From: Gnetum montanum
Taxonomy: Eukaryota; Streptophyta; Gnetopsida; Gnetales; Gnetaceae
Assembly (NCBI GenBank): GCA_015680685.1
Contig: MNCI01006837.1
Coordinates: 1 to 64,000, forward strand
Direction of reading: 5' to 3'
Length of the DNA: 64,000 bases
Position numbers and translations under genes: made by a program. The first letter of the stretch is position 1; each line of letters begins with the position of its first letter. Below the pieces are notes generated by a model. The model saw only the letters and a program-made list of their open reading frames with translations, had not been told where the DNA came from and did no database searches. This document shows positions 20,700 to 32,600 of the stretch, piece by piece.

Positions 20700-23600
20700 T
20701 TTGTTTTAGTGATGCTGCAACACCTAGGCTTCTCTTGATTGAGCCTATATACTTCTTCTTAGTAGATGAAAAAGCATCCTAGAGAAAGAGCATTGAAAGA
20801 TTGGTCTAATCCTTAGCAAGACCCTATTTGACAATAATATGCTAATGCAACCAAGAGTATGAGAACGTAAGGGAGCTACATAATTTCTAAAGTTCTACAT
20901 CACCCATTTGCATCTGGTGATTTAGACAAGATTGAATGAAGAGCTAATTCTATAAGCTTTGGAGACAATCCTTGTATAAGTTTCTATTAAGCGCACAAAG
21001 ATAATTTTTGAGTTATGGTCATACATTGAGGAGCTCTCTAAGGATATCTTAGTTTATAGTAAATATTTGAACAAGTTGTGGAAATGAAGAGTGTATTGGA
21101 AATTTAGCATCAATAGCACATTACTATTAGAAACTTAGACTTGTAGAGCAATGTTCAATCCACTAGGATTTTAAATTTTTATTTAGATGTAAGTTAGAAA
21201 TTTAAGAATTAGGAAAAGTTACTCTTTTATTTCCTAAAAGAACTACCTTAAAGCTTGTTGTATAGGTTCAATGATCTAGATGTGTAGATTCATGGTCATT
21301 TGACATTATTGCAAAACTTATTATGGGATCTCTGCTTGCATTGAAATTGGAGATCTTAGATGATGTTCCATTTCAATAAGAAATATAAGGGATTAAGACT
21401 ACATAAATTTTGGAAGGAGTATAGCAATTGGAAATGACTTCATTCACTATGGAATGAAGTTCATGGAAGAATTACAGAATGGCCAAAGAGGTCAAGGACC
21501 ATCCTTAAGCCAAAGGGTAAGTAGAAGTTAATTTTTATATGATTTTTTAATTTTTGAAATTAGAAGATGAATATGAAATTATCTAATGGTGAGATGTGAT
21601 GACTCATAGCTCTATTAAGCATTAATGATGCGAAATTTATTGACATCATAGAAGTGGTGGAGGACTTTGAAGTAAGATTTACTAGTGAAGCTCAAAGTTG
21701 TCAAAAGTGATTTTTTGAAGGAGAAGGTATCAAGTGTTTTAGTAACTTTGATAGGATGAAAATTTTATGTGCTTTAGGAGTAAATCATCCCTACCCTAGC
21801 ATGGCAATATGTATTGGTTTGATTAAGAGTTATTTTATAGAAAAGACAACTTTTTTGGTGCATGTAGACTAGAAGGAAGTGATCATTGCTTAGGATTCAA
21901 CTACACTGAGATATTAGTTGGGATTCCTATAGTAGGAATTAAAGATTGACAATTCAAAGTTGGATTTTACAAAAATGGTAGTCATGGAGGAATGGGTGCG
22001 TTCTAAGAAGAGTAACACCAATAATATCTCTAAAGGGGAAAATGAAAATTTGAAAAAATTATTTTCTTTATTCATTGAGAGGTTCTTCTAAAATAAGATA
22101 GGCTAGAAATGATAGTTGGTTCCTAAGTAGTTGTATAGGCTATACATGATAATGACCCTAGAAAGGGAAACTAACTGGACATCATTAATCTATCAAGGGG
22201 TGGTAGAAGAAATAGAGAAGCTGCCAAAAACAAGAAAAAGAGAAAGAGAAAAATAGTGAACAAGAGGCTTAATTTTGGCTTCTATTATGATCTAATAAAA
22301 GCCATGTCAACACTATTTTCTTGAGGAGGGGAGAAGCAAGCCAACGTTACCTTAGAGGTAGACTTCAGGCCCCCACTATGTCAACATTTGGAAAATTTAA
22401 TGTTTTCATATAGCATTAGAGGTGACAGTCCTTTAGCATCAGCTTTGAAGACTAGAGAAGAGGTTGGGTCCTTGGTATCTAATAGCATTGAGGAACTCAA
22501 AAAGAAAATAAGTGGAGATATAGAAGCAGGGAAGGAGGGGATTTTAGAAAGGACCTTTGACAATTTGATGAAAGGACATGTGTTAAGAAATAAAAAACCT
22601 CTTTCAAAGAAGAAATCTTCTCCAAGACTACCAAAGTCAAAGTATCTTAGGAATAGTTGGAGGTACAAATAAGTAAGTTTTTATGTGTTTTTATACTAAG
22701 TATCATTGACATGGCATAGTTTCTAATTTTAACATTACTAGAAAATGAGGTGACACAAACACTTAGCTATTTTTATCTATAGAAGGTACTTGAGATATAA
22801 GAGTGTAGGAACATGAAGCAAAGAGGCTATGTTCCAACATTCCTTCAATTTCAAGGGCCAAATGATGGTATGAGTCAAGAAGAAAAATATTTCTTGCATG
22901 ACTTATTTTCATTGGGGAAAAATAAAGGGGATAGAAAAAGTCTCTTTGTTTTACACTTTAATGAAATAGGCCAAGGAGAACAAAAGAGTGGAGATAGAGG
23001 AAGGGATGAAATTTTACAATTGAAGATCCCTCATTCACCTCTACTAGATTTCACTCCACCATCAAGCAAAACAATTTTTGAGAGATTCAAATGTTTGCAA
23101 GTGGATTAAGGAGGTGACGAGTTCTAAGATTTTCATGTCATATTATTAGTGTAAATGACATCACATTAAAAGTTTGTAGGTTGAATAAACTGATGTAAAA
23201 AATAATTAACCATTTTCTTCTCTTTTCCAAAGACAAAAAAAATCTGGGCTTGTGTCAAGGATAAGCAAATGATATTAGAAGGCTTTGTAATATACATGGA
23301 GAAAAAGTTGAAACTAATATCTCCAAGAGAAGGTAAGTTAGGAACATAATTACTATCAAATAATGTTCATTGTAGGTATAGAATCTAATATTCTCTTATT
23401 TGTCATGTAGATATAAAGATTAAATTAAGTAAGAATTAGGTCACATTCCATGATCCAATAATAAATATAGATGTAGTTGTAGAAAAAATTGTTGCAAATA
23501 AAATAAGTGTAACTCTTAACTATGTTAAGGATATGGGAATATTGACCATAGAACAAGTCATACCAATTTCATACTCAATTTATTGGAGCAAATAGGAAAG

Positions 23601-24225
23601 GATAGAGATGAGTATGAGTGCAAGCAAAGATGTTTTCTAACCAAGTGGAGTTACTAGAAGTAGAAAGAATAGACAACAACATGGTTAGGTACAACCCTCT
23701 TGACCATGCTTATTGAAGAAAAAAGAATAAATTTGTAGAGTTCTAGAGAGCACTGATGGAAAGAAACAAATTAGCTCTAGTCATAACTCATTCCATGACT
23801 AGTCTTTGAAATTCTATAACAGCATGGGAGAGCTAGGATAGAAAGAATCAAACCAATAAGCTTTGGTATAAAAGAGAGTACCATGGACTATTAAAAGAGA
23901 ATAAAAGACTATAGGAAAAAAAGAAAATAATAAGTCTTCTCATTAAACAAACTAAGATAGGAATTATTTCAAGATTTTGCCAATAGTATGGTGATTACCA
24001 CATTGAAAGAGGAGCAAAGAGATCACCATGAGAAACTTTCACCAGAAGAAAATGATGATGATTTAACTCCTTGAGGAGTTAAAGGCATCTAAAGAAGAGT
24101 GTGTAAGCATTCTATCAATGATCCCAAGTTTAGCATTTGATAGATTAGACATAACCAATCTAAGCTTAGAGGAGATAGAATAATGGATCTTAGAGATTTA
24201 TAGAAAAACGTAAGGTAAGCATGAA
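20700..24225 (+). pseudogene. Opposite-strand intron-bearing ORF region inside H
   Basis: Plus-strand open stretches at 22388-22672 (94 codons; Lys- and Glu-rich) and 22813-23109 (98 codons), plus broken ones at 21960-22300 and 23720-24215. Consensus donor sites GTAAGT at 21517, 22673 and 23333 and GTAAGC at 24215 follow ORF pieces. Acceptor-like ends TATCTATAG near 22790 and TTTTCCAAAG near 23240 precede others. Part of the protein (LFSLFIERF, then ETNWTSLIYQGVVEEIEKLP near 22060-22220) resembles from memory the helix pair of a plant transposon-associated domain. Antisense extra ORFs are known in some Tat elements such as Grande, but there they lie near the 3' LTR. Function unknown; it could be a separate nested insertion. 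Confidence 0.45.
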
Positions 24226-24850
24226 AACTTTCGATAGTCATTTTATTTTATTTCATGTAAATGAAAAAAAATAAAATAAAAATAATCTATTTATCTTGAT
24301 TTTTATGTACATGCCCTAGAAAAAAGCAGTTAGAGATGGATAGAAGAGCCTACTCTAATGCAAGTTGATGAATAAGTAGAGGAGAAAACTACTAGAGATC
24401 AATAAGTTTGTTGAGCATTTTTTTCTATGTCATTTGTGTTTGATACACAAAATTTATTTGTTAAACATCAAATGTTGTTGATGTTGAAATAAGGCATTAT
24501 ATTAAAAGTTATGACATATGTTAGTGGCACATATTTAAGATAATAAAGAAAATTTTTCACATCATTTTGAGTTAACCATCTTTATATAATTAATAGTTAT
24601 GAAATTAACATGATGCAATTAACCACTTATTAGTTTTAATTTTTCCTATTAATAATAAGTGATTAACATAAATTTGAAATTGAAAAGTAACATCAATATT
24701 GTTTGCTAATCATCATTGCATGATGATAATAAATAATAGAAACTTAGTCAAAGAAAATCCTAACAAGTGTTAGTAGTTGTCAATCACTTAGTGATAAACA
24801 AGATGTTAGAAAGATTTTAGGCATACAAGATTATCATTTTTGTAATAAAC
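24226..24850. other. Spacer next to protease of H
   Basis: AT-rich non-coding DNA with an AAAATAAAATAAAAATAA run near 24270-24286 and repeated ATTAATAATAAGTGATTAAC-type words near 24620-24670. No gene seen. Confidence 0.5.
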
Positions 24851-25600
24851 TTTCAATTAGTTGAATAAGAAGGATAAGGAGAATCCTTTTTTCATACGTG
24901 AGGATATGTCTAGTTCTCTAAAGCCCAAGTCAACAAACTCAACATTAGAAGTACATTCATTGCCCAAGTCTATTAAATTAGTAGTAACATCAAATTTTCT
25001 AGGAGAAAATGGGACTATAGGCATCCCTACTAGTTCAAGCTTAATATTATCCAATTTGCCACTAAGATGATAAGGTTAAGTCTCTTGATTTAGGTGAGGA
25101 ACACTTAGGATATATTTACTCATAGAGATAACTATCTTACATCTATGAACAAGGATGTGTATCCCTTGGTGTATAGAAGAAGATATAGATCAATGTTGAG
25201 CTAGCAAGGATCATCCTAGTATCCCTTTGATCCTATGAAATTCATGTATCATCATAAAAATGACTTTAGATTGCACAAAATTACATACATTAAAAGGTGA
25301 TTGAATGGAACCTATAACATCTACTCATGTACTGATAAATGAAATAAGGCTAGTATAGGTTTTATTGAAAGCTACCTAATCATCAAGATCAAAATGCTTG
25401 ATAATAGTCCATGTGATCATGTTTAATTCAACATCTTCATCAACATGTATGAGTGAAACTAAAGCTTCCAAAGATGTCTTGATGATGATGTAGGATGACA
25501 ACTGAAGATATGTCTCATCTTTAAATTAGTCTTAATGTTCTTATCATGGAAGTTTAGACTCTCTAATTCATAGTGAAAGACTTGAAGAATGAAAGATATG
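24851..25600 (-). pseudogene. Protease relic (H)
   Basis: Minus strand. The second conserved block reads GILG-SLLAQH followed by SSIHQGIHILVH (25240-25130), where LGRxWL is expected. Upstream, FNVCNFVQSKVIFMMIHEF (25310-25260) is the beta-strand region before it. The first active-site block, expected near 25480-25560, is too decayed to read. The open tail 24857-25054 is the protease C-terminal extension; after its stop near 24857 the minus strand has no more coding sequence until RT at about 19330. Confidence 0.6.
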
Positions 25601-28450
25601 GCTTCTATCTAAGCAAGGATGTCACTTGGAACCATGATTCTCATAAGAACATTACATAGTATAGCACAATGTTCTTTAGAGCTTTTCATGAGATCATATA
25701 AAGACAAGTTAGTACCTTTGGAATGGAAAATGGTGATCATCTACTATGAGATCTTATTATCTCTAGGATTTGATGCTTAGGGAGCATGTGATTTTGTAAC
25801 TAGCTAAATAGAATTAGAAGAAGGTAGGAGATTTCTTGAGGAAGCAATCTCCTATTGTTGATAAAAGAAACAATTATTTACTATCTTAGAAGGTTGCTTT
25901 TGTGCATCAGTAACCTTCTCCTTCTATTTAGCCAATCATGACTCATTGGTCTACACACTATAGGTAAGAATTTTGATGTGAGACAAGGGGAGAGAAGATG
26001 TTTGAGTTGTAGTCGATGAAAAGGTGTTTTGAGATTTTGCATGATGAGTAGTAAGATTAGAAGCAAATGGATGGGTAGGTTGAGCAAGAGTAGAAGGATG
26101 GAAATTGATAGCATGAATGAAATAGAATGGTGAAGAAGAATGATTCAGTTTGGAGTTTGGATGGTGTAGTGGCATAGTTAGATCAACAAATGACATGAGG
26201 CTTCTAAGGTTGTAGTGATGACTTCTTAGGCTATTTGTAATTAGACTAGTAGATAACATAAGGCTCCTTGGATGGAAACTTATAAGCTCTTTATTTAGAT
26301 TTTAAAGCTAAAATTATGCCTTCAACTCCCAAGGGATTCTAAAACATTTCAAGCTATTGATTATTTGGATGCATAGTGGATGGATCGCTCCCTATCACTA
26401 TCTTGTCCTTATTAATAACATCTTAAATGTCATCCTTCAAATTCTTGTAGTTATCTGCATCATATTTAGCATCTCATGATAGTAGTAGTATTTTCGGTAG
26501 TCATACCACTTAGACACCTCAGGGTCACCTTCTTGTCTTTGAGAAGGATCCATAGCTATCAGCTATATGCAATGGTAGCACACTTTTGTTAGATCAAAGA
26601 CCTATTTCTTCTTATGGTGGAAATCCCTAAGAAGATTATTTAGAAGCATAAAATACCTTATAAGTATCTTGGTGTATTGATATTTACTCCTTTGAGACCT
26701 ACATTGTTAAGTAAAAGAGGAAGTAACTAAGTGAGCATTATTTATTACTTAGAAAAAGAAGAAATACATGTAGAAGTTAGTGATCCCTTCTCTTGTTTAG
26801 TAACCTTGTTAGCCTTGTTATGAATTAACATGAATTCTTAGTCATTACATTAAATGGGTATTTCTTCAATATGTCTAGTGGCCAAGAATGCATCATTCCA
26901 AGAGTGAGGCTTAGGATAACCCATCCTTTTTTGAATGTAGTCAATCACTATAGCTTCAAAGATATCTTAGAAGTGACATTACTCTAAATGATAAGGAAAT
27001 TTCATTGATGCTATTATCCATTGAGAAAGAAATTTATCAAATGGCTCATTTGGAGCTTGTTTAATGGTGATGAAAGATATCATGCTTGTGCTTTGAGACA
27101 TATTCCACTTGAATTGCTTAATGAAGGTTGTAAGTAATTGCTCTAGAAAGGTCATAGATACATGTGCTAGGGACCCATTCTAAAGCTTTTCCAAAAAGAT
27201 AGTTTGAAAAGCATCTTAGTAGAATATGTGGATAAGAGGTTAGAAGAATGCATTCATTTCAAAATGTAACCACATGATTCATGGGGTCCCCCACTTCATA
27301 GTTGTACTTAGTGAAAGTAAGTAGTAAAACTCTCATAGGAAAAATTTTCAGAGGGATTGTAGAGCTTACAAAATTACTTAAGACCTAATCCAAGAAAATA
27401 GGAGAATTTCCTTACATGCTTAGTGCCTTTGCTATTTTGTCTCAATTTTTTTGAGGACAAAGCATCATGTCATTAAATAATGCTAGCAACTATGAATATA
27501 TTCCATGGAAGTTAATAATAGCTAGAAGTATAGTAGTGGGTGAGGACATTAAGGGAGGATGCACATAGTGAATGGATCCAAAGATTGTAGAAGTAGATAT
27601 ACCTAAGGAGATTGGATTGGAGGAGTATACTAAAAAAGAGAACAGACTAATTGCTTGAGAAATGGTAATTTTTTGTGGAATAGAAGAATAAAGAGAAAAA
27701 TATTGAAAAGGAGGTATGGTAGACTATGGTTGAGGGATAGAATGGGTACTTCTAAAAGGTGAAAAAGAGGATTGCAGGATGGAATGAGGATTTCTAACAT
27801 TATTAGGTGAAAATAGTTGATACTTTAAGCACTTAAAATGCTAATGTTGTAAATGTGATGAGAGAGAGGATTGGTTTTTCCAAGCTCTCCTATTGGTTGC
27901 TCTTCATCTTCATCTGGTTGATGAATATCAAAATTAGAGGTAATGCTTCCTCTTCTTTCTCTAAGAGTGATGTGTTGATCAAGAGGCTTCTATATGATGT
28001 TTTTCATCCTAGCTTTTTTAATTTGGAGGTGAATGCATTCCTACATCTTCTATTACTCCATGATGAACTCTGTTGTCTCCTTAGCTTTCTCATCATCCAA
28101 TTCAATTGGATGATCTAGATTAGGAAGAAAAATTGATAGGTCATTAGTGCACTCATATTCTTCCATGAGCTTGAACATATCAAGTGTTAGAAGATATCCT
28201 AGCTCACATTTGATATAGGCTATTTTGTAGCCCTTTAGGCATAGTCCTCAGCAAAATCCTTGATTTCTTCTTAGTTCCATAAGCTTCTAGATCTTGGAAA
28301 AGCTCAAAGTAGATGATGATGTCATAGCTAAAACTAATAGGGACTTCACAAGGTTGTTACTAGTGTATTAATTCATCCTTGTAAAGAGGTTAACACTTAA
28401 AGAAAATTGGGGGAGGTTTCTATTCAATGAAAATGTTGAAGTCACAATGA
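25601..28450 (-). pseudogene. Gag relic (H)
   Basis: Minus strand. N-terminal part 28250-27780: KLMEEYECTNDLSIFLPNL, then HPIELDDEKAKETTEFIMEE and a charged stretch. Capsid-like part 27420-26800: ATxVEYVS-like helices, SMTFLEQLLTTFIKQFKWN, APNEPFDKFLSQWIIASMKF and MGYPKPHSWNDAFLATRHI, which is the retrotransposon gag domain. The C-terminal part 26260-25880 is rich in Ser, Pro and His and looks like the Gag-protease linker. No zinc knuckle is readable. Would form the particle shell. 28451-28679 is the non-coding leader; a primer-binding site next to the LTR is not recognisable. Confidence 0.65.
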
Positions 28451-28679
28451 ATTAACATGACATCAATGTTTCAATATGGCATGTCAGTGAGAGTTAAATA
28501 GTGGAAGTTGAAAGTAATGACATTAGAGTCATAGGAAAATGACATGACATTAGTGTATTAACATGATAAATAAAAAAACTTGGAAATTTAAAGAAGAAAA
28601 ATGTAAAAATATAGATAGAAAGAGAATCTTGGAAGCAACATTTAGTTTCATAGAGGTTCTCCTTCTACTACTAGAAAGA

Positions 28680-29702
28680 TGTTGTAGTAAGAATCATCAT
28701 CATATGAGATTTAATGCAAACTAACACAAAATTGAGCTAGGAAATCTCATGGCCATCAAAAAGTCTAGGGAAATTAATTTTTAAATTAATCTTCTTTAAA
28801 TCAAAAGGGGACTTACTGATCATTGGAAAAATCTAACTTGAGTCAAACATTTTTGCCAAACATTAGTTGATATTAAGTAGAAAGAAAAACATGTGTGCAT
28901 GAAATAGCTAAAAGTGATGAAAGGAAAACTGCACAGAAAATAGTGAAAATGCATATAACCTAAAGAAAAATGAAATAGGGTCATGTGTAGCATAGAAAGA
29001 AATGTACATGTGGTTGGTAGTAAAAGTGTTTGAAGGAAAATAGTATATAAAGCATGATAGATCTATTTTCTTAATGCATCAAATCTAGGAGAGAAAATGA
29101 AGAAAATAGATCTAGAAATGACCAAAAATAGAAGCAACTGGAAGAGGTAAATCTAAATTACAAGAAAAATGAGAAAATGAAAACTTGCTGAAGATGTTTT
29201 AAGATATGTACTAGGGATTAGAGACATTTGACAAGGAGTTGTATTACCTTGTTCTTTCCTTGATGCATGCATGTGATGTAGATCTAACATGAATACTTAC
29301 AAATTCAAAAGTTGACAAAGTAGAGGAATAGATCAAATCAATGTGTTGACCTAATTCTAAGTGATTCTATATGTGTTAAGAAGATAACACAAAGAAGATA
29401 CAATGCATTAACAAGGAAAGAGAAGAAAAATTAGAGGATCTAGTATCTCTAGAGAGGGATAGAACAATTATTCTACAGAGAGGCAAAGTCTTTGGAAAAG
29501 GCATTTTTAAATCTCCAATTATAAAGAACACTTATTATGTTGAGTAGTAAAGAAAGAAAGTTGAAGAGTCAAGAAAAAGAGCTAGCATGTGACAATCATC
29601 AAAAACCTAACCAGATAGTAACAAATGTCAACTCCTTTATGTTTAGGAGTATAGTCCTATTTATAGGCCAAAATGCCTCATATATCATGTAGAAATGATG
29701 CA
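28680..29702 (-). repeat. 5' LTR of element H
   Basis: Partner of 13828-14855 with the same ends, TGTTGTAG and GATGCA on the plus strand. The minus-strand TATA box reads GGCCTATAAATAGGA at 29655-29669. It is not followed on the right by the expected copy of AATGG. Confidence 0.85.
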
Positions 29703-29810
29703 CGTCCTAAAGATGGCTTTAAGCTAAGAATCCATAGAATGCACCCAAGACTCTGAGTTATGTAGAAAAAAACCAAAGTGGATACAATACATGAACCTAT
29801 ATTTATATCC
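29703..29810. other. About 108 bp of unexplained sequence between H and G
   Basis: Lies between the end of the H LTR and the point where integrase of G resumes. It is not in the other H LTR at the matching place (14856 on) and does not read as integrase. It may be filler DNA, a remnant of another LTR end, or an alternative LTR boundary. Confidence 0.5.
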
Positions 29811-30480
29811 ATAGAATTTACAAATTAGGCTATGAAACATAATATTATTACCAAAGTCGTGACTAAGTACTACCCCCAAGGTAATATTTTTCTAGATTCA
29901 TCTAATAAAATTATATTAGATGGAATTAAGAAAATGATGACTCAAAATCCTCACACATGGCATGAATGATTAAAATGAATAGTATGGAAAAACAAAATTT
30001 TTTATAAAGGGTTAATTAAACTACACCATATAATCTAATTTATGGGTAAGAATAGATTTTGCCCATAAATCTATAAATTCCAACATACCAGTTTTTCTTA
30101 GATTATTTGTCAACTAATGGATATTTAAACTCACATACATATGACATTTGGAATTTATAATTTAAAAAGGTAAAGTGTTTGAAAGCTTATTTAATCATCA
30201 ACAAATAATCAAGAGATGATTTTGAAAGAAACATGTAGCAAAATTTCTTAAGGAAGGTGATCTAGTTGTTAAAAAAAATACAACATATAGTTAAATAGTT
30301 TTGTAAAATAAGCTCTCTCCTATGTGGTTAGGCCTTTATCAAGTCACAGATGTCATTGATCTCAACATTTATAAAGTTGCAAACTTTCAAGGAAAAAAGC
30401 TACATAGAAATTTTATCATACTTTATATAAAGAATGTCTACTTAGATGCCTATCGTGGATACCTAGTTGATCCTTAGTTG
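29811..30480 (+). pseudogene. Integrase relic, C-terminal half (G)
   Basis: Resumes at SIEFTN and AMKHNIITK, then TKYYPQGN (near 29865-29885), followed by a helix IKKMMTQNPHTWHE. The glutamate of the catalytic triad lies just after PQGN in a degraded stretch. The C-terminal domain has KEGDLVV, then LSPMWLGLYQVTDVIDLNIYK and GKKLHRNF (30310-30405), the GPY/F-type module of Tat integrases. Ends near a stop at about 30475. Joined to 13230-13827 by position and content. Confidence 0.85.
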
Positions 30481-31800
30481 CATGCTTTCTTCTTATTTTT
30501 CATGCATTTCATATGTATATAGTTGCATTTGAATATTTTCTTTACATTCTCATCATTTTTATGCATGTTTAGTCTATTAATATTTTTGCACTCATCATCA
30601 TGATTGGCTATGTTCATGCATTTAAATATGATTTTAATAATTGTCATGATTATTTAAGTGGCCAGACATTACATCATAATAACACCATTTATGGCTAAGA
30701 AAAATATAATATTTTGCTCATGTTATATCAAATTGTTTCTTCCCAACCTATTTCAAAATATAAGAGTTTTATTAGTGATGTTGGATTATAAAGGATCAAA
30801 CTGATACTAACTTATCATGTTCTTATTATGGTCATGTGAATGTAGGACATTTTAAGTTTAAAGAATAATTAGCTAAGTGACTCTAGCAAAATCCCTTTCT
30901 CTTTCGTAAGCCCAAACTCTCAAGTGTAATGATCCATGGCTATTCTGTAATGGCATGAAGAGAGTTCTTCTCCACTTTAAAATCCTTAGCCACCCAAGTA
31001 ACTTGATATGATACTAGTTAGCATAGAATTAAAGACATATACATGAGGGTTGAACTACACTATGGGTAAAGTTTCTAAAAGTATGCTATTCATTGGTATT
31101 ATGGCTAATCTATCGAACTCATGCTAGAATCCCTACCTCAAGAATGAAGTACACCATGGGTAAAGTTTCCTTTTAAAAAAAGGACCATGTTCATTAGCAA
31201 TGTAATAATTTTTAAGTGTGATGGAGTTTGGTAACAATCCTTACCTTACCTTTTCCACTCCCTGAAATGTTTTTGAAAAAAGAATATTTCCAATTCCCAT
31301 AACTTATTTTCTTTTTCTTTTGTACCATTTTTTAAGAAAATCTTTGTTTTCCCCTAAACACTTTTCCATCCCTTTAAAAAAGAGCTAAGAAAAAATCTAA
31401 AAGTTATGGCTAGCCATGATCTGAAGCATGTCCTCTTCATAAATTTTAGTATAAGTCTTGTCCCTATTCTCAAAGGTATCCTCTATACTAATGAATTTTA
31501 TCTTAAGAATGATTTTCATTGGTATCTTAACTATAAATTATACCTTACAAAGTTTTCATAACATGTATTAAATATTTAAAAGATTTGCAAGGTGGTATGA
31601 AAAGAAGTCCATGTCTAGGTATTCTTTTAAATAATATGATTATTTTAACCATTATTAAACATGATGGTTCACTTTATAATTTTGTAAGTTTTCCAATACA
31701 TATTATGAATTTACAATCATTATGATTTCTTATATTTTGCATATTTTTGCATTATTAAAATTTCTATTAATTTGGTATCTTTACATTTGCATGCAACCTA
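30481..31800. other. 3' untranslated region of element G
   Basis: AT-rich, no supported ORF. A direct repeat of the form TACAC-ATGGGTAAAGTTTC occurs at about 31056-31075 and 31150-31169. Its length and place fit the long 3' leader between integrase and PPT in Tat elements. Confidence 0.5.
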
Positions 31801-31815
31801 AGTTTGGGGGCTAAG
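31801..31815 (+). promoter_or_regulatory. Polypurine tract of element G
   Basis: AGTTTGGGGGCTAAG immediately before TGTTGACC. A TTTGGGGG core before TGTTG is typical of plant Ty3/gypsy elements. Confidence 0.7.
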
Positions 31816-32600
31816 TGTTGACCTAACACCTTTCTATGGTGAACATGGGGTTGTAACTTGAAAAAGTGACTATTAAATTTGGCTTTATTGACCTTAGTTT
31901 ATGCCTCATATTCACAACTGTTAGGTTATGTCATCATAAGAAAATAAGTGTTACATATATTAATTATCTTACCTTATTATAAACTAATGATGCTTTTAGC
32001 TACTAAGCATCTTTTATATTTATCTTAATAGGACCAATAAATTTTTTTAATAAGCTCACATGCTTATTACAGCATGAATCTTTCATAAAGGTTGAGTTGT
32101 GTTTTTTCTCCCTCTATTGAGTTATGATGCAATGGTTATTGATCAAATCCCAAGTTCATGTCTTCTCTAGTCACTAGGACAGTTTGTGATTTAGGTAGTA
32201 GTAGTAGGAAGGCTTTGGCACCAAAAAAAAAGGCAATAACAACAACAATTAGAGTACTATTTTTAAGATTTAGCAAATCTATGTAGTGTAGATTACTAAC
32301 CTTTGCCTATCCTTATCCACCTTCTTAAGGTTGTAACATTTTATGTTTTGGGGTGATTATGCTATACGCAATATCTTATATAAGTCATGTTAGGGTTTCA
32401 AACCCTTGCTCATCTTGCAAGTGTTGAGAATATATGCCTTTCTAGTTGTCAAATAAATGATCATAGAAGCCTCATTTAATGTCATGGCTCAAGTAACAAT
32501 GACTAAGGGTAAGCATGTTGAGAGCCCTTGGTACCAATCTAGCCATTTTTTTATCATCAATCTATTTTAATGCATGATAATAAATCTTAAAGGTATGATT
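31816..32600 (+). repeat. 3' LTR of element G (right end uncertain)
   Basis: Starts TGTTGACCTAACACC after the PPT. A TATA-like TTATATAAG at 32372-32381 is followed by CATGTTAGGG and CAAACCC. The 5' partner is not in the window, so the right end is a guess; it may lie several hundred bases further on. Confidence 0.5.

Larger units (their letters stand above)
13828..29702 (-). mobile_element. Element H: 15.9 kb Tat-like element nested in G
   Basis: Two direct repeats of about 1025 bp (13828-14855, 28680-29702) bound minus-strand gag, protease, RT, RNase H, second RNase H and integrase in that order from right to left. LTR ends on the minus strand read TGCATCATTTCT and CTACAACA. The LTRs look about four-fifths identical by eye, more diverged than those of D. 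It splits the integrase of G. The 5 bp before 13828 (AATGG) and after 29702 (CGTCC) do not match, so no target duplication is visible. A 5 kb region between protease and RT is not explained by standard domains and holds plus-strand ORFs. Confidence 0.8.

Noticed and set aside
22381-22668. Minus-strand 95-codon frame opposite 22388-22672
   Set aside because: It mirrors the plus-strand frame and has Phe/Leu/Ser-rich composition typical of a reverse reading of Lys/Glu-rich coding DNA.
25881-26259. Two overlapping minus-strand frames of 77 and 102 codons
   Set aside because: They overlap in different frames across the Ser/Pro/His-rich Gag-protease linker of H; I treat them as pieces of that linker and not as genes.
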